A stretch of 64,000 nucleotides of DNA, from contig NZ_CP012830.1 of assembly GCF_001307155.1 (NCBI RefSeq), positions 248,001 to 312,000 of the forward strand. The letters run 5' to 3'. This document shows positions 26,204 through 34,763 of this stretch, one piece after another (positions within the stretch are counted from its first letter, which is position 1; each line of letters starts with the position of its first letter). The DNA comes from Pseudomonas fluorescens (lineage in GTDB: Bacteria; Pseudomonadota; Gammaproteobacteria; Pseudomonadales; Pseudomonadaceae). Position numbers and translations under genes: made by a program. The notes beneath the pieces are model-generated. The model ran no database searches and had not been told where the DNA came from. It was given only the letters and a program-made list of their open reading frames with translations.

Positions 26204-27256
26204 ATGTACACCGCCATCGGTTACGCCGCCCAGTCGGCCACCACTCCCCTCGCCCCGATGACCTTCGAACGTCGCAGCCCGCGTGCCGACGACGTAGCGA
26301 TCGAGATTCTCTACTGCGGCGTCTGCCACTCCGACATCCACCAGGCCCGCAACGAATGGGGCATCGCTGTTTACCCATTGATGCCCGGCCACGAAATTGT
26401 CGGCAAAGTCACCGCCATCGGCACCAATGTCACCGCCCATAAGGTGGGTGATCTGGTCGGCGTCGGCTGCATGGTCGACTCGTGCCGCCACTGCGAAGCC
26501 TGCCATGCCGACCTCGAGCAATATTGCCTCGAAGGTCCGACCCTGACCTACGCGACCCCGGACCGGGTCGACGGCAGCAACACCATGGGCGGTTACTCGG
26601 ATAGCATCGTGGTCAGCGAGCACTTCGTCGTACGTATCCCCGAGAAACTCGACCCGGCCAGCGCCGCACCGATCCTCTGTGCGGGAATCACCACCTACTC
26701 GCCGCTCAAACACTATGGCGTGAAAGCCGGCGACAAAGTCGGGATTCTCGGCATGGGCGGCCTCGGTCACATGGGCATCAAGTTTGCCAAAGCCATGGGC
26801 GCTGAAGTGACGTTGTTCACCCGTTCGGCGAGCAAGGCCGAAGAAGGTCGCCGCCAGGGTGCGGACCACGTGATCGTCTCCACCGACGCTGAACAGATGA
26901 AGGCCGCTGCAGGACAGTTCAACTTTTTGCTCGACACCATTCCGGTGCAGCACGATCTCAACCCGTACCTCGATACGCTGCGCTTCGACGGCGTGCACAT
27001 CCTGGTCGGCCTGATCGAGCCGATTGACCCGCCCGTCCACGCCGCCAAACTGGTGCTGGGTCGTCGGGTGCTGGCCGGTTCGTTGATCGGGGGTATTGCA
27101 GAAACCCAGGAAGTGCTGGATTTCTGCGCCGAGCACAACATCACCTGCGACATCGAAATGCTCGACATCCGCCAGATCAACGAGGCTTACAGCCGCATGA
27201 TCGCCGGTGACGTGAAGTACCGCTTCGTCATCGACATGGCAACCTTGAAAGTCTGA
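26204..27256 (+). CDS. Zinc-dependent NAD(P) alcohol dehydrogenase (YahK/CAD-like)
   Basis: The 350-residue enzyme is a medium-chain zinc dehydrogenase. The catalytic zinc ligands are C41 in CGVCHSD and H63 with E64 in PGHEIVG. The structural zinc is held by C94, C97, C100 and C108 (CRHCEACHADLEQYC), and the nucleotide loop is GILGMGGLGHMGIKFAKAMG (about 180-200). The N-terminal sequence (YCGVCHSDIHQARNEWG) is that of the aldehyde-reductase group with YahK and cinnamyl alcohol dehydrogenases, which prefer NADPH and act on broad aldehydes. Start at the ATG at 26204. Divergent AraC-type regulator upstream; terminator downstream. Confidence 0.93.
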   Translation: MYTAIGYAAQSATTPLAPMTFERRSPRADDVAIEILYCGVCHSDIHQARNEWGIAVYPLMPGHEIVGKVTAIGTNVTAHKVGDLVGVGCMVDSCRHCEACHADLEQYCLEGPTLTYATPDRVDGSNTMGGYSDSIVVSEHFVVRIPEKLDPASAAPILCAGITTYSPLKHYGVKAGDKVGILGMGGLGHMGIKFAKAMGAEVTLFTRSASKAEEGRRQGADHVIVSTDAEQMKAAAGQFNFLLDTIPVQHDLNPYLDTLRFDGVHILVGLIEPIDPPVHAAKLVLGRRVLAGSLIGGIAETQEVLDFCAEHNITCDIEMLDIRQINEAYSRMIAGDVKYRFVIDMATLKV

Positions 27257-27286
27257 GTCAGGCCCTGTCGCTTAGCGGAGCAAACC

Positions 27287-27332
27287 ACCGGGCTGTGAGC
27301 TCTTCGACCCAAGACTCTCGCCCGGTTTTTTT
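27287..27332 (+). terminator. Terminator after alcohol dehydrogenase gene
   Basis: ACCGGGC (27287-27293) pairs with GCCCGGT (27320-27326) around a 26-base loop, and seven T bases follow. The loop is long, but the T-run is perfect. Confidence 0.65.
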
Positions 27333-27359
27333 CATTTGGGCCTGCCAATCCACCTTGGG

Positions 27360-28235
27360 TCAGGGCCCCTCACCAGGGACATAGACCTTTATTGTTTCAG
27401 GCTCATCGGCCCCCACTTGATGGGTGTAGCCCAAGGAGTCGGTCACACCCTCCTCCTTGCGCCCATCCATGCGCACAATAATGTAGGGAGCGTCCGGTTT
27501 CGCCAAGCCGGTTTCCTGATCAACAATGCGGTACTTGTCGTTATAGGGCGCAAAAGAACTTAACAGCCCACTGTAAGGCAAACTGCTGCATACACCGCCA
27601 TGGACAATGGTCTCACCGCCATACCAAACCCATTCGTTGATACAAACAGGCTCAAACAACAACCAGGAAAACGGACGATCTTCTGGCGGCAGAATCACAT
27701 AGGCGGGTGAAAGGATTTGTTTATCCACCTCGGCAATGATGCGTGACGTCGGGATATACATGATCGTTGAATAGTACGGCTTGAAAAACCACGCAACACT
27801 CACGGTTTTACAGGGAATGTACTCCTGGGATTTCAGCAACGGGAGCAGTACTTCCTTCCTGATTTCACGTTGAGCGCGGTGATGATCGCTATCCTCGGTA
27901 AATCTGACCGAGGTCCAGAACTCGTAGCGACGATCACCCTCAACAAGATGGGCATCCTCCAGAAAACCTTGCATCGACAAGGTCATAGTGTGATTGTTTG
28001 AAAAGTTCCTATCACCGTCCAGTGAGCACGTAATCCACGCATTGACACCATCGTTGATACCGTTGGACTTGTAGATGTTCGCCACGTCCCGATCGGACCT
28101 GAAACGTAACTCATACTGACCATAGCCTTGGTGTTTGATCGAGGTAAACTCAACCCGCGCATCCGGTACGTGTAACTGCATGCACGACGAACACAAAACA
28201 ACCATCAACACCCATAGCATCCGTACCATTTTCAT
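27360..28235 (-). CDS. Predicted lipoprotein, related to two others at 31-32 kb
   Basis: I start at the ATG at 28235, since the product then begins with a lipoprotein-like signal (MKMVRMLWVLMVVLCSSCMQL). The frame reaching 28283 lacks this. The 291-residue product has a core that aligns with the smaller lipoproteins at 31092-31604 and 31601-32095. The shared segment runs YIPCKTVSV....YYSTIMYIPTSRIIAEVDKQ here against YISCVFRVH....YFSTVMHVPTADLLKAINKK there. An extra C-terminal part of about 110 residues continues beyond it. The lipobox cysteine is in CSSC, so exact processing is uncertain. The region is AT-richer than its neighbours. Function unknown; probably envelope-facing. Confidence 0.65.
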   Translation of the reverse strand: MKMVRMLWVLMVVLCSSCMQLHVPDARVEFTSIKHQGYGQYELRFRSDRDVANIYKSNGINDGVNAWITCSLDGDRNFSNNHTMTLSMQGFLEDAHLVEGDRRYEFWTSVRFTEDSDHHRAQREIRKEVLLPLLKSQEYIPCKTVSVAWFFKPYYSTIMYIPTSRIIAEVDKQILSPAYVILPPEDRPFSWLLFEPVCINEWVWYGGETIVHGGVCSSLPYSGLLSSFAPYNDKYRIVDQETGLAKPDAPYIIVRMDGRKEEGVTDSLGYTHQVGADEPETIKVYVPGEGP

Positions 28236-28304
28236 TCCCAAGATAACGCTCCATTCCCCAAAAACCTGCTCAACCCACCGCACGTCTGATCAGACGTTAG
28301 CGGC

Positions 28305-29099
28305 TTATAACCTGGCCCCTAGCTCTGCCGACAGCCGAGCCGTGACTCCTTTGATCAAGGGAATAAGCTCGGCCATTTTCTCCAGCGGCATGTACGGAAC
28401 CGTGCTGGCGATGCTGATGCCCGCGACGATCCGCCGACTGGCGTCGCGAACCGGTGCCGCCACACAGCGGATCGACGGTTCGTTGTCTTCCAGGTCGAAG
28501 GCATAACCACCCGTCACATATTCCAGCATGCGCTGCTGAAACTGCTCCCAGGATTGCTCCGGGTGCTGCGGCCAGAACTGGCTCTTCCCACCCGCCGGCA
28601 AGCTGATCTGATACAACCGCTGCCACTCTTGCTGCGAGTCATCGAGCATCAGCGCCTTGCCGATCCCGGTGCGCGCCAGTGGCATGCGATGACCGACTCG
28701 CGAGCGCATTTCCGGGCCAATGCGCCCCGGAATCTTGTGCAAGTACAACACCTCGTCGCCTTCACGGATCGCCAGATGGATGGTGTCGCCGGTCAACGCC
28801 GACAACTCGTCCAGATAGGGCCCGGCAAGGGTCACCAGCGGCAGCTCTTCGCGGGCCTGAAAACCCAACTCGATCAACTTGGGCCCGAGCAGGTAACCCA
28901 CTTGCGGCACCACGCGCAGGTATCGCTCGTCCACCAGGCAACTGGCCAAGCGGTGCGTGGTGCTGCGGGTAGTGCCTATCAGCCGGGCGATTTCCTTGAG
29001 ATCACGAGCACCGCCAGCCACGGCATGCACCACAGCCAAACCGCGCAGCAACGTTTGCGTGCCGGTTGGCGCGGCATTTTTCGAGAGCTCTTCCTGCAT
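28305..29099 (-). CDS. IclR-family transcriptional regulator
   Basis: The 264-residue protein has an IclR winged helix (about 12-80, with LLRGLAVVHAVAGGARDLKEIARLIGTTRSTTHRLASCL) and the IclR effector domain (about 95-255, with LRAIRE-like HLAIREGDEVLYLHKIPG and EPSIRCVAAPVRD). It is transcribed after dgoA on the same strand, 60 bases downstream. Its likely role is control of the dgoKA genes in response to galactonate or its keto-deoxy product, as in related sugar-acid clusters. The ATG at 29099 has AAGG upstream. It is the last gene before the paralogous lipoprotein at 27360. Confidence 0.92.
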   Translation of the reverse strand: MQEELSKNAAPTGTQTLLRGLAVVHAVAGGARDLKEIARLIGTTRSTTHRLASCLVDERYLRVVPQVGYLLGPKLIELGFQAREELPLVTLAGPYLDELSALTGDTIHLAIREGDEVLYLHKIPGRIGPEMRSRVGHRMPLARTGIGKALMLDDSQQEWQRLYQISLPAGGKSQFWPQHPEQSWEQFQQRMLEYVTGGYAFDLEDNEPSIRCVAAPVRDASRRIVAGISIASTVPYMPLEKMAELIPLIKGVTARLSAELGARL

Positions 29100-29159
29100 A
29101 GTCCAGCCTTACCGTTAAGCGAGTGAACGGGCGGCATTATGGTTGCCCCCGTGCCGTCA

Positions 29160-29789
29160 CTACAACTCGAAGTGCAGCGCGTTCCAGGCTGCGACATACA
29201 CCCCGGCCCGAATGGCCACTTCCGCAGGCGTGAGGCCTGGCTTGAACAACCCGGAACCCAGGCCAAAGCCTTTGACCCCTGCCTCGACAAACGCCTGCAT
29301 GTTGTCAGGAGTAATCCCGCCCACTGGCACCAGCATGGTCCCGGCCGGTAATACTGCGAGCCAGGCCTTCACTACCGCCGGTCCCATCTGCTCGGCCGGG
29401 AACATCTTCAGCACATCCGCGCCTTCTGCGAGTGCTGCGAACGCTTCGGTCGGTGTCGCCACACCCGGCGCCAGATACAAGCCGGCCGCCTTTGCCGCAC
29501 GCAAGACCTCGGCATCGCTGTGCGGCATGACAATCACCTGTCCACCGGCGGCTTTCACCTGCGCGACCTGCTCCGGGGTCAGCACCGTACCCGCGCCGAT
29601 CAGGCAATCGGCGGGTAAGGTGCTGCGCAGAATGCGGATGCTTTCATAGGGTTCAGGAGAATTGAGCGGCACTTCGATAACCCGAAAACCGGACTGGTAC
29701 AGAACCTCGCCGATGGCCGCCGCCTCTTGTGGGCGCAGGCCCCGAAGGATCGCGATCAGTCCGTTTGTTGCCAGTGCTTGCTTGAGCAT
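29160..29789 (-). CDS. dgoA: 2-dehydro-3-deoxy-6-phosphogalactonate aldolase
   Basis: KDPGal aldolase splits 2-keto-3-deoxy-6-phosphogalactonate into pyruvate and glyceraldehyde 3-phosphate, the last step of galactonate breakdown. The 209-residue protein is a class I aldolase with the Schiff-base lysine K128 in VLKMFPAEQ and the conserved glutamate E39 in VIEVPL. It starts 9 bases after the dgoK stop, so it is operonic with that kinase. KDPG aldolase (Eda) is related, but the dgoK neighbour argues for the galacto isomer. Confidence 0.93.
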   Translation of the reverse strand: MLKQALATNGLIAILRGLRPQEAAAIGEVLYQSGFRVIEVPLNSPEPYESIRILRSTLPADCLIGAGTVLTPEQVAQVKAAGGQVIVMPHSDAEVLRAAKAAGLYLAPGVATPTEAFAALAEGADVLKMFPAEQMGPAVVKAWLAVLPAGTMLVPVGGITPDNMQAFVEAGVKGFGLGSGLFKPGLTPAEVAIRAGVYVAAWNALHFEL

Positions 29790-29798
29790 GTCAGACCT

Positions 29799-30794
29799 CT
29801 AGTCGGGTTGAACGGGAGCGGTTTTGCCGATCAGCCCGGCTGCGACCGCCAGTTGCCACAAACCGCGTTCGGTGGCTTGTTCGGCCAAGGCCACATGAGG
29901 AAAACCGCAGATAGCGAGCGCACGCTGATAGCGGGTGCAGAGTTGGGTATTGCCGATCAGAACGATCGAAGCAAGCTTTGCGCTGTGGTGGCGATGCACC
30001 GTTGCCAGCGCCGCCAGTTCATGGCCGATCAACAGACCAGACAGATAGTCAGGCTGCTGCTCGGCGCTGAGTTCACCGGTCAAGCCGAGACTGCGAGAAC
30101 TGAACAGCGTCGACAATGGGCCGATCTCACCATCCGCCGACGACGCCACCTGCACGCCGCGATCAAAGGCTGCGCAGTCGAAGGCTGCGCCGCGCTGTTG
30201 CGTGCGCCCGAGAATGCTGTGTTCGCTCAGCACAGCGAACAGTTCGCCAGTCATGAACGTGTCGAAATGAGTGATGCAGCCTTCGACCACTTCGACCCAT
30301 TTCGAATGGCTGCCCGGCAGGCCGATCAACAGATTGTCCCCTGCCCCGGCAGGCAGGTTTTGCAGCACGCCAAGGACCTGGGTTTCCTCGCCGCGCATCA
30401 CATTCGGCAGCCGCGAACGCTGGATGACACCGGGCACGATATGCACATCGACGCCGCGCAAGCTGCGGACGGTTTGCAGGGAAGTGCCGAGGTTGGCGAC
30501 ATTCGCCGGAGTATCGCAGTAAGCCGCTTCACGCCAGCCCTGAGCACTGCCGACCATGCCGCAGGCAATCGCCGGAAGACCGGGCTGTGCATCGAGCCAA
30601 TCACCGCAGGCCTCGTCGAATGCCAGTTCAAAACCGTCGGCACACAAGTGGCCGGCGATCACCCGCGGCGCTTTCGGCAACTGCATGATCCCTGACGCCA
30701 GTGACCGCTGATCGAGGACGCCAGCATTCGGGCCGAGCCTGTACGCACGAAGGGACGTCGTCCCCCAATCGAGCGCGATCAATTGCGCCAGCAT
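29799..30794 (-). CDS. dgoK: 2-dehydro-3-deoxygalactonokinase
   Basis: DgoK phosphorylates 2-keto-3-deoxygalactonate to its 6-phosphate, which DgoA then cleaves. The 331-residue protein begins MLAQLIALDWGTTSLRAYRLG (ASKHA-like phosphate motif DWGTTS) and contains the family segments ACGMVGSAQGWREAAY and LPGSHSKWVEVVEG. It lies directly upstream of dgoA. The usual partners galactonate dehydratase (dgoD) and a transporter are not in the neighbourhood. An overlapping pair of symmetrical motifs lies about 70-100 bases upstream and could be the operator. Confidence 0.93.
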   Translation of the reverse strand: MLAQLIALDWGTTSLRAYRLGPNAGVLDQRSLASGIMQLPKAPRVIAGHLCADGFELAFDEACGDWLDAQPGLPAIACGMVGSAQGWREAAYCDTPANVANLGTSLQTVRSLRGVDVHIVPGVIQRSRLPNVMRGEETQVLGVLQNLPAGAGDNLLIGLPGSHSKWVEVVEGCITHFDTFMTGELFAVLSEHSILGRTQQRGAAFDCAAFDRGVQVASSADGEIGPLSTLFSSRSLGLTGELSAEQQPDYLSGLLIGHELAALATVHRHHSAKLASIVLIGNTQLCTRYQRALAICGFPHVALAEQATERGLWQLAVAAGLIGKTAPVQPD

Positions 30795-31091
30795 CGCTTC
30801 ACCTGTTTTGTTTTTGGCAGTGAGTGAGCTGGACTATAAACCTTGCGGAAGAAAAATCTCAATATGTAAATTTAATTCCCACATATTGGGATGCAGTAAA
30901 AACCATTCTTGATCTTTCGCTCCGAACCCGATGCTTTCTGAGCAAAATTTCACCGCAGCAGATTCACCCATACCAAGCCGATCGGTATCCCCCTCACCTG
31001 ATCCATTGATGCTCAAATTCGAACCGTTCGTCCTGACGTAGGGACGGTGCGCCCCTTTCACTTGCCAGTCTGACTGAAAGAACCAACACCT
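30795..31091 (-). promoter_or_regulatory. dgoK upstream region with overlapping palindromes at 30861-30891
   Basis: In this AT-rich gap AATATGT (30861-30867) and ACATATT (30881-30887) form an inverted repeat with a 13-base spacer. TCCCA-CATAT-TGGGA (30877-30891) forms a second that overlaps the first. They lie 67-97 bases before the dgoK start and are candidates for an IclR-type operator. Confidence 0.45.
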
Positions 31092-31604
31092 TTATTTCTT
31101 GTTAATTGCTTTCAATAAGTCTGCCGTAGGAACATGCATAACTGTTGAGAAGTAGGTCTTGTAGCGGGTGGTATGGACTCGAAACACGCAAGAAATATAA
31201 TCTCGCTTGAGCAACAACGGTTTCAAGGTATCTCCTTCGAGATAGCTCTCTCTGCCCTTACCCTCTTCAGAGTCAGTGAAAATCATATTTGCCCTGTAGC
31301 TGCTCTGCTCTTTATCTTTAACCAACTCAACTAACCCAAAGCCTGAGAGCTTAATGTGATGCGCCTGCGCAAAGTCGAGATCATCATCCAGCGAACAAAC
31401 AAGCCCTTCGCCAATTCGAGACTTAAACAATTCAAGAACAGGTTCACTCGAATGAAAATAAATCTGATAAATACCCGTATTACGAAGTTCCTCGACGCTT
31501 AAGTACTCCAGCGTCGCGACAGACCTTCCATGATCAAGCGAGCAAGAAGAGCACGCCAGGATCAAGCCCCACAAGCTCAACTTCCGCACCGAAAAATGGC
31601 TCAC
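31092..31604 (-). CDS. Small predicted lipoprotein, paralogue of the next gene
   Basis: The GTG at 31604 overlaps the stop of the upstream gene (GTGA) and has GGGGGT upstream. The 170-residue product has a signal-like start (MSHFSVRKLSLWGLILACSSC), then HGRSVATLEYLSVEEL, IYQIYFHSSEPVLELFKSRI, GEGLVCSLDDDLDF and YISCVFRVHTTRYKTYFSTV. Each segment has a close match in 31601-32095 and more weakly in 27360-28235. Two or three conserved Cys suggest a disulfide, fitting the periplasm. No function can be assigned. The two adjacent copies must come from a tandem duplication and are translated in tandem. The region looks low in GC. Confidence 0.75.
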   Translation of the reverse strand: MSHFSVRKLSLWGLILACSSCSLDHGRSVATLEYLSVEELRNTGIYQIYFHSSEPVLELFKSRIGEGLVCSLDDDLDFAQAHHIKLSGFGLVELVKDKEQSSYRANMIFTDSEEGKGRESYLEGDTLKPLLLKRDYISCVFRVHTTRYKTYFSTVMHVPTADLLKAINKK

Positions 31605-32095
31605 CGACCAAGCACCCCCAACAGATCAGAGGTAGGTACAGGCATTGGATTCGAAAAATAGGTTTTATATTTAGTCGTATGAACCCTGAAACTGCAAACG
31701 ATGAACTCCCGTGTTTTCAAGACCTCACCCAACGCTTCACCTGTGAGAAGATTTTCTTCCCCCTCCGACTCTCCAGTCTCTCGAAACATCACTCTTGAGA
31801 CGTAATGCCCACCAACAGGGTCTTTCACATACTCCACCGCCCCTCTTCCTGAACGCTTGATGTAATGCCCAATGGAAAAATCAACATCATCCTCCAGCGC
31901 GCACACCAACCCCTCACCGATTGCAGACTCAAACAGCCCTAAAAGGTCTGTATCCGCTGTAAAGCCAATCTGATAAGCCACGCTGCCAGGAGTATGTTCA
32001 ACACCCGAATAATTTAACGTCGCTATTGCTCTTCCATGATTAAAAGAACACGAAGCACACAATGAGACGAATATATAAAAAACAAACTTGCGCAC
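31601..32095 (-). CDS. Small predicted lipoprotein, paralogue of the gene downstream
   Basis: I start at the GTG at 32095 with GGGAG eight bases upstream, giving MRKFVFYIFVSLCASCSFNHG, a short lipoprotein signal. An in-frame extension to 32302 is open but lacks a ribosome site and would add 69 residues before the signal. The 164-residue product shares with its downstream neighbour HGRAIATLNYSGVE, AYQIGFTADTDLLGLFESAIGEGLVCALEDDVDFSIGHYIKRSG and FRVHTTKYKTYFSNPMPVPTSDLL. It overlaps that gene by 4 bases. Same unknown family as 27360-28235, which has only the C-terminal match. Confidence 0.75.
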   Translation of the reverse strand: MRKFVFYIFVSLCASCSFNHGRAIATLNYSGVEHTPGSVAYQIGFTADTDLLGLFESAIGEGLVCALEDDVDFSIGHYIKRSGRGAVEYVKDPVGGHYVSRVMFRETGESEGEENLLTGEALGEVLKTREFIVCSFRVHTTKYKTYFSNPMPVPTSDLLGVLGR

Positions 32096-32469
32096 CGTTA
32101 CTTCTCCCTGAAATAGCTCAATATCGACCCTGCGCACCACTAACTCGGCATCCAGACGCGACACTAACGCGCGAATGGCTTTGCTGCCAGCGCAGCTGAC
32201 GGTGCAAAGAATTTCTACAGACTGCTGAAGGATGACGTCAGTGGAACCAAGGTTTTTCACCAGTCCATACAGACGCATTGACGCCCAAAATCCGCTCATC
32301 ACCGTTCGCTCGCTGATGCGGCGAAGGCCTCACGGGGGACGGGGAAAAAAACAGTGCCAAAGGCATTGCAGGTGTCGTCCGTGAGCGCGCAAAGGGTGAA
32401 CAGAATGCCGGACTAAAACGGCCTCCACAACTTATTCGCGAAGACCTTCAAACAGGTCCTCGCGACAAA
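32096..32469. other. Intergenic stretch upstream of the paired lipoproteins
   Basis: About 370 bases without a convincing gene. An open minus-strand frame to 32302 joins the lipoprotein but has no start signals. An imperfect inverted repeat TCGCGA-A-GACCT ... AGGTC-C-TCGCGA covers 32433-32465 and may form the 3' hairpin of the GNAT gene, without a T-run. Confidence 0.4.
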
Positions 32470-32952
32470 TCATCTGCCCTCGGCAAACCCCCGCAACACC
32501 TCCCCATCCATGCGGTAACGCACCCACTCTTCCTGCGGCTGGGCGCCGAGGGATTTGTAGAAGTCGATGGCCGGGGTGTTCCATTCCAGCACGCTCCATT
32601 CAAAGCGGCCGCAGTCGTTGGCGCAGGCGATTTTTGCGAGGTGGCGCAGCAGTTGTTTGCCGGCGCCGCCACCGCGTTGCTCGGGGGTGATGTAGAGGTC
32701 TTCGAGGTACAGGCAGTTGCTGCCGAGCCAGGTCGAGTAGCTGAAGAAAAACACCGCGAAGCCAATCGGCAAGCCGTCGCGCAGACAGATCAGACCATGG
32801 GCGGTAGCGCCTTCGCTGAACAGGCTGCGCTCGATGTCGGCGACACTGGCGATGACTTCATGCCGGGCGCGTTCGTAGTCAGCGAGCTCGGTGATGAACG
32901 CGAGTATTTGTGGCGCATCACTGGGGGTGGCCGGGCGGATTTCGATCGACAT
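32470..32952 (-). CDS. GNAT N-acetyltransferase, SSAT-like
   Basis: The 160-residue acetyltransferase begins MSIEIRPATPSDAPQILAFITELADYERA, has the GNAT acetyl-CoA loop ITPEQRGGGAGKQLLRHLA (about 92-110), and ends with FEWSVLEWNTPAIDFYKSLGAQ. This last signature is shared with the spermidine/thialysine acetyltransferases of the SSAT class. It is cytoplasmic and acetylates an amine with acetyl-CoA. A polyamine or thialysine substrate is suggested by family only. It faces an HD-domain gene on the other strand, about 108 bases away. Starts at the ATG at 32952. Confidence 0.85.
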   Translation of the reverse strand: MSIEIRPATPSDAPQILAFITELADYERARHEVIASVADIERSLFSEGATAHGLICLRDGLPIGFAVFFFSYSTWLGSNCLYLEDLYITPEQRGGGAGKQLLRHLAKIACANDCGRFEWSVLEWNTPAIDFYKSLGAQPQEEWVRYRMDGEVLRGFAEGR

Positions 32953-33059
32953 GGACGTGCCTTGTGAACAGTTGAAACCGCCATACTATGTCGGCAATCA
33001 GCGCTCGTCACATGTCACTTCAAAACTTAATCTACGGGCGTCGCCACAAAAGGATTGTT

Positions 33060-33707
33060 ATGAGCCTCGTTGCCTTCGCGCCACTGCAAAACCTCGCCTC
33101 AACCTTGCTGCCCCACGCGCTGGAGCCGTCCGAGGATGGCGCCCACGATCTGTCGCACTTGCAACGGGTGTGGCGCAACGCTCAGCAGATTCAAACCGAG
33201 GAAGGTGGAGACCTTGAGGTACTGCTGGCAGCGGTGTTACTGCACGACTGCGTGGCGGTGGAAAAAAATTCACCCTTGCGCTCTCAGGCCTCGCGACTGG
33301 CCGCGGAAAAAGCCTCGGCAATCCTCAGCCAGTTGAATTGGCCCAAGCACAAAAGCGCAGCAGTCGCTCACGCCATCGAGGCCCATAGTTTTTCGGCGAG
33401 CATCACGCCGACGACCCTGGAAGCGCAAATCCTCCAGGACGCCGACCGCCTCGACTCCCTTGGCATGCTCGGTGTTGCCCGCACGTTTTACATCGCCGGG
33501 CGCATGGGCAGCACGCTGTATGATCCGCAGGATCCCACGGCGATATCCCGCGAGTACGACGACAAACGCTTTTGCCTCGACCACTTCCAGACCAAGCTGT
33601 TGCACCTCGCCAATGGCTTCCAGACACCAACCGGCAAGCATTTGGCTCAGTTGCGTCATGAACGCCTGAAGCGTTTCATGGACGAATTCATCGAAGAAAT
33701 CGGCTGA
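33060..33707 (+). CDS. HD-domain phosphohydrolase (YedJ-like)
   Basis: I start at the ATG at 33060 with AAAGGA upstream; the longer frame from 32988 lacks a ribosome site. The 215-residue HD protein has the metal-binding set H29 in HDLSHLQRVW, H62-D63 in LLHDCVAVEK and the later QDADRLDSLG. HD proteins of this type are metal-dependent phosphohydrolases, often acting on nucleotides. The end of the protein resembles E. coli YedJ. The substrate is not known. It sits head-to-head with the GNAT gene and is followed by the lipase gene on the same strand. Confidence 0.85.
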   Translation: MSLVAFAPLQNLASTLLPHALEPSEDGAHDLSHLQRVWRNAQQIQTEEGGDLEVLLAAVLLHDCVAVEKNSPLRSQASRLAAEKASAILSQLNWPKHKSAAVAHAIEAHSFSASITPTTLEAQILQDADRLDSLGMLGVARTFYIAGRMGSTLYDPQDPTAISREYDDKRFCLDHFQTKLLHLANGFQTPTGKHLAQLRHERLKRFMDEFIEEIG

Positions 33708-33845
33708 CCATCCAGCACGACCTGGAGTCATTGCTCCACCCGGAGCAATTTGTACCATCGTGCTTTGTAAACTACGGTTAGCCGCGACAGATCAAGCAGT
33801 CAATAGCATCTGTTCCACTTGAATCCGCTATCGACAGGTATAAGC

Positions 33846-34718
33846 ATGAACATGGATGCGTCTACGCAATACCCGATTGTTTTGGTTCACGGCCTTTTCG
33901 GTTTCGATACGATTGCCGGTTATCCCTACTTCTTCGATATCAAGGAAGCCCTGGAACACGCTGGCGCTCGGGTGTTTACGGTCAATATTCCAGCCGTCAA
34001 CGGCAATGAAGAACGCGGTGAAAAACTGCTCGAACAGGTCAACCGCATTTTGCAGGAAACAGGCGCCGCCAAGGTCAATCTGATCGGCCATAGCCAAGGT
34101 CCCCTGGCCGCACGCTACGTAGCAGCGCTGCACCCGGAAAAGGTCGCGTCGGTCACCTCTGTCAGTTGCCCCAACCACGGCTCCGAGATTGCCGACCAAT
34201 TGCATAAGGCGCTGACACCGGGAGAGTTGCCCGAAGCGTTCGTACTGGCCTTGTTCAGCGCAGTCGGCACGTTCATTTCGCTGATCAGCGGCCACCCGCA
34301 AAACCCTCAGGACCCTCAAGCAGCTTTCGAATCGCTGACCAGCGCAGGGTTGGCTGAATTCAATCGCAAGTATCCGCAAGGGGTGCCGAAAGTCTGGGGC
34401 GGTGAAGGCAACGAAATTGAAAACGGCGTGTATTACTACTCCTGGAGCGGGATCCTGCAGAACTTCCAAACCCCGCAAATACTCGATCCAACCCACATCA
34501 ACTGCATTGTGCTGTCAAAGTTATTTTATAAAGAGAAACTCGCCAATGACGGACTGGTCGGACGATACAGCTCACACCTGGGGAAAGTGATTCGCTCGGA
34601 TTACCCCATGGACCATTTTGACGCCGTCAATCAAATGGCCGGGATCACCAGCTGGAACGTGAGCCCGGTCAGTCTCTATCTGGAACATGCTGCCAGGCTC
34701 AAGAGCAAAGGCTTGTAA
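33846..34718 (+). CDS. Family I.1 triacylglycerol lipase, no visible signal peptide
   Basis: The 290-residue lipase begins [23 protein letters not shown] and resembles the P. fragi lipase more than the longer P. aeruginosa LipA. The nucleophile S83 lies in GHSQG. The rest of the triad is expected from D in [13 protein letters not shown] and H in [10 protein letters not shown]. The ATG at 33846 has AGGT seven bases upstream; the in-frame TTG at 33819 is unlikely. No signal peptide precedes the first beta-strand, unlike most secreted lipases. The lipase may leave by another route or act in the cell. No foldase (lif) gene adjoins it. Confidence 0.88.
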   Translation: MNMDASTQYPIVLVHGLFGFDTIAGYPYFFDIKEALEHAGARVFTVNIPAVNGNEERGEKLLEQVNRILQETGAAKVNLIGHSQGPLAARYVAALHPEKVASVTSVSCPNHGSEIADQLHKALTPGELPEAFVLALFSAVGTFISLISGHPQNPQDPQAAFESLTSAGLAEFNRKYPQGVPKVWGGEGNEIENGVYYYSWSGILQNFQTPQILDPTHINCIVLSKLFYKEKLANDGLVGRYSSHLGKVIRSDYPMDHFDAVNQMAGITSWNVSPVSLYLEHAARLKSKGL

Positions 34719-34731
34719 GCCCATCGGCCAT

Positions 34732-34758
34732 GGCCCGGTTTAAACACTGGGCCGTTTT
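34732..34758 (+). terminator. Weak terminator after the lipase gene
   Basis: GGCCC (34732-34736) pairs with GGGCC (34749-34753) with a near-symmetrical interior, and GTTTT follows. Short stem, so only moderate confidence. Confidence 0.5.
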
Positions 34759-34763
34759 CCAGG

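Noticed and set aside
32096..32302. In-frame N-terminal extension of the lipoprotein at 31601
   Set aside because: The open frame joins the lipoprotein but has no ribosome site and would place 69 residues before a clear signal peptide. The GTG at 32095 with GGGAG is better.
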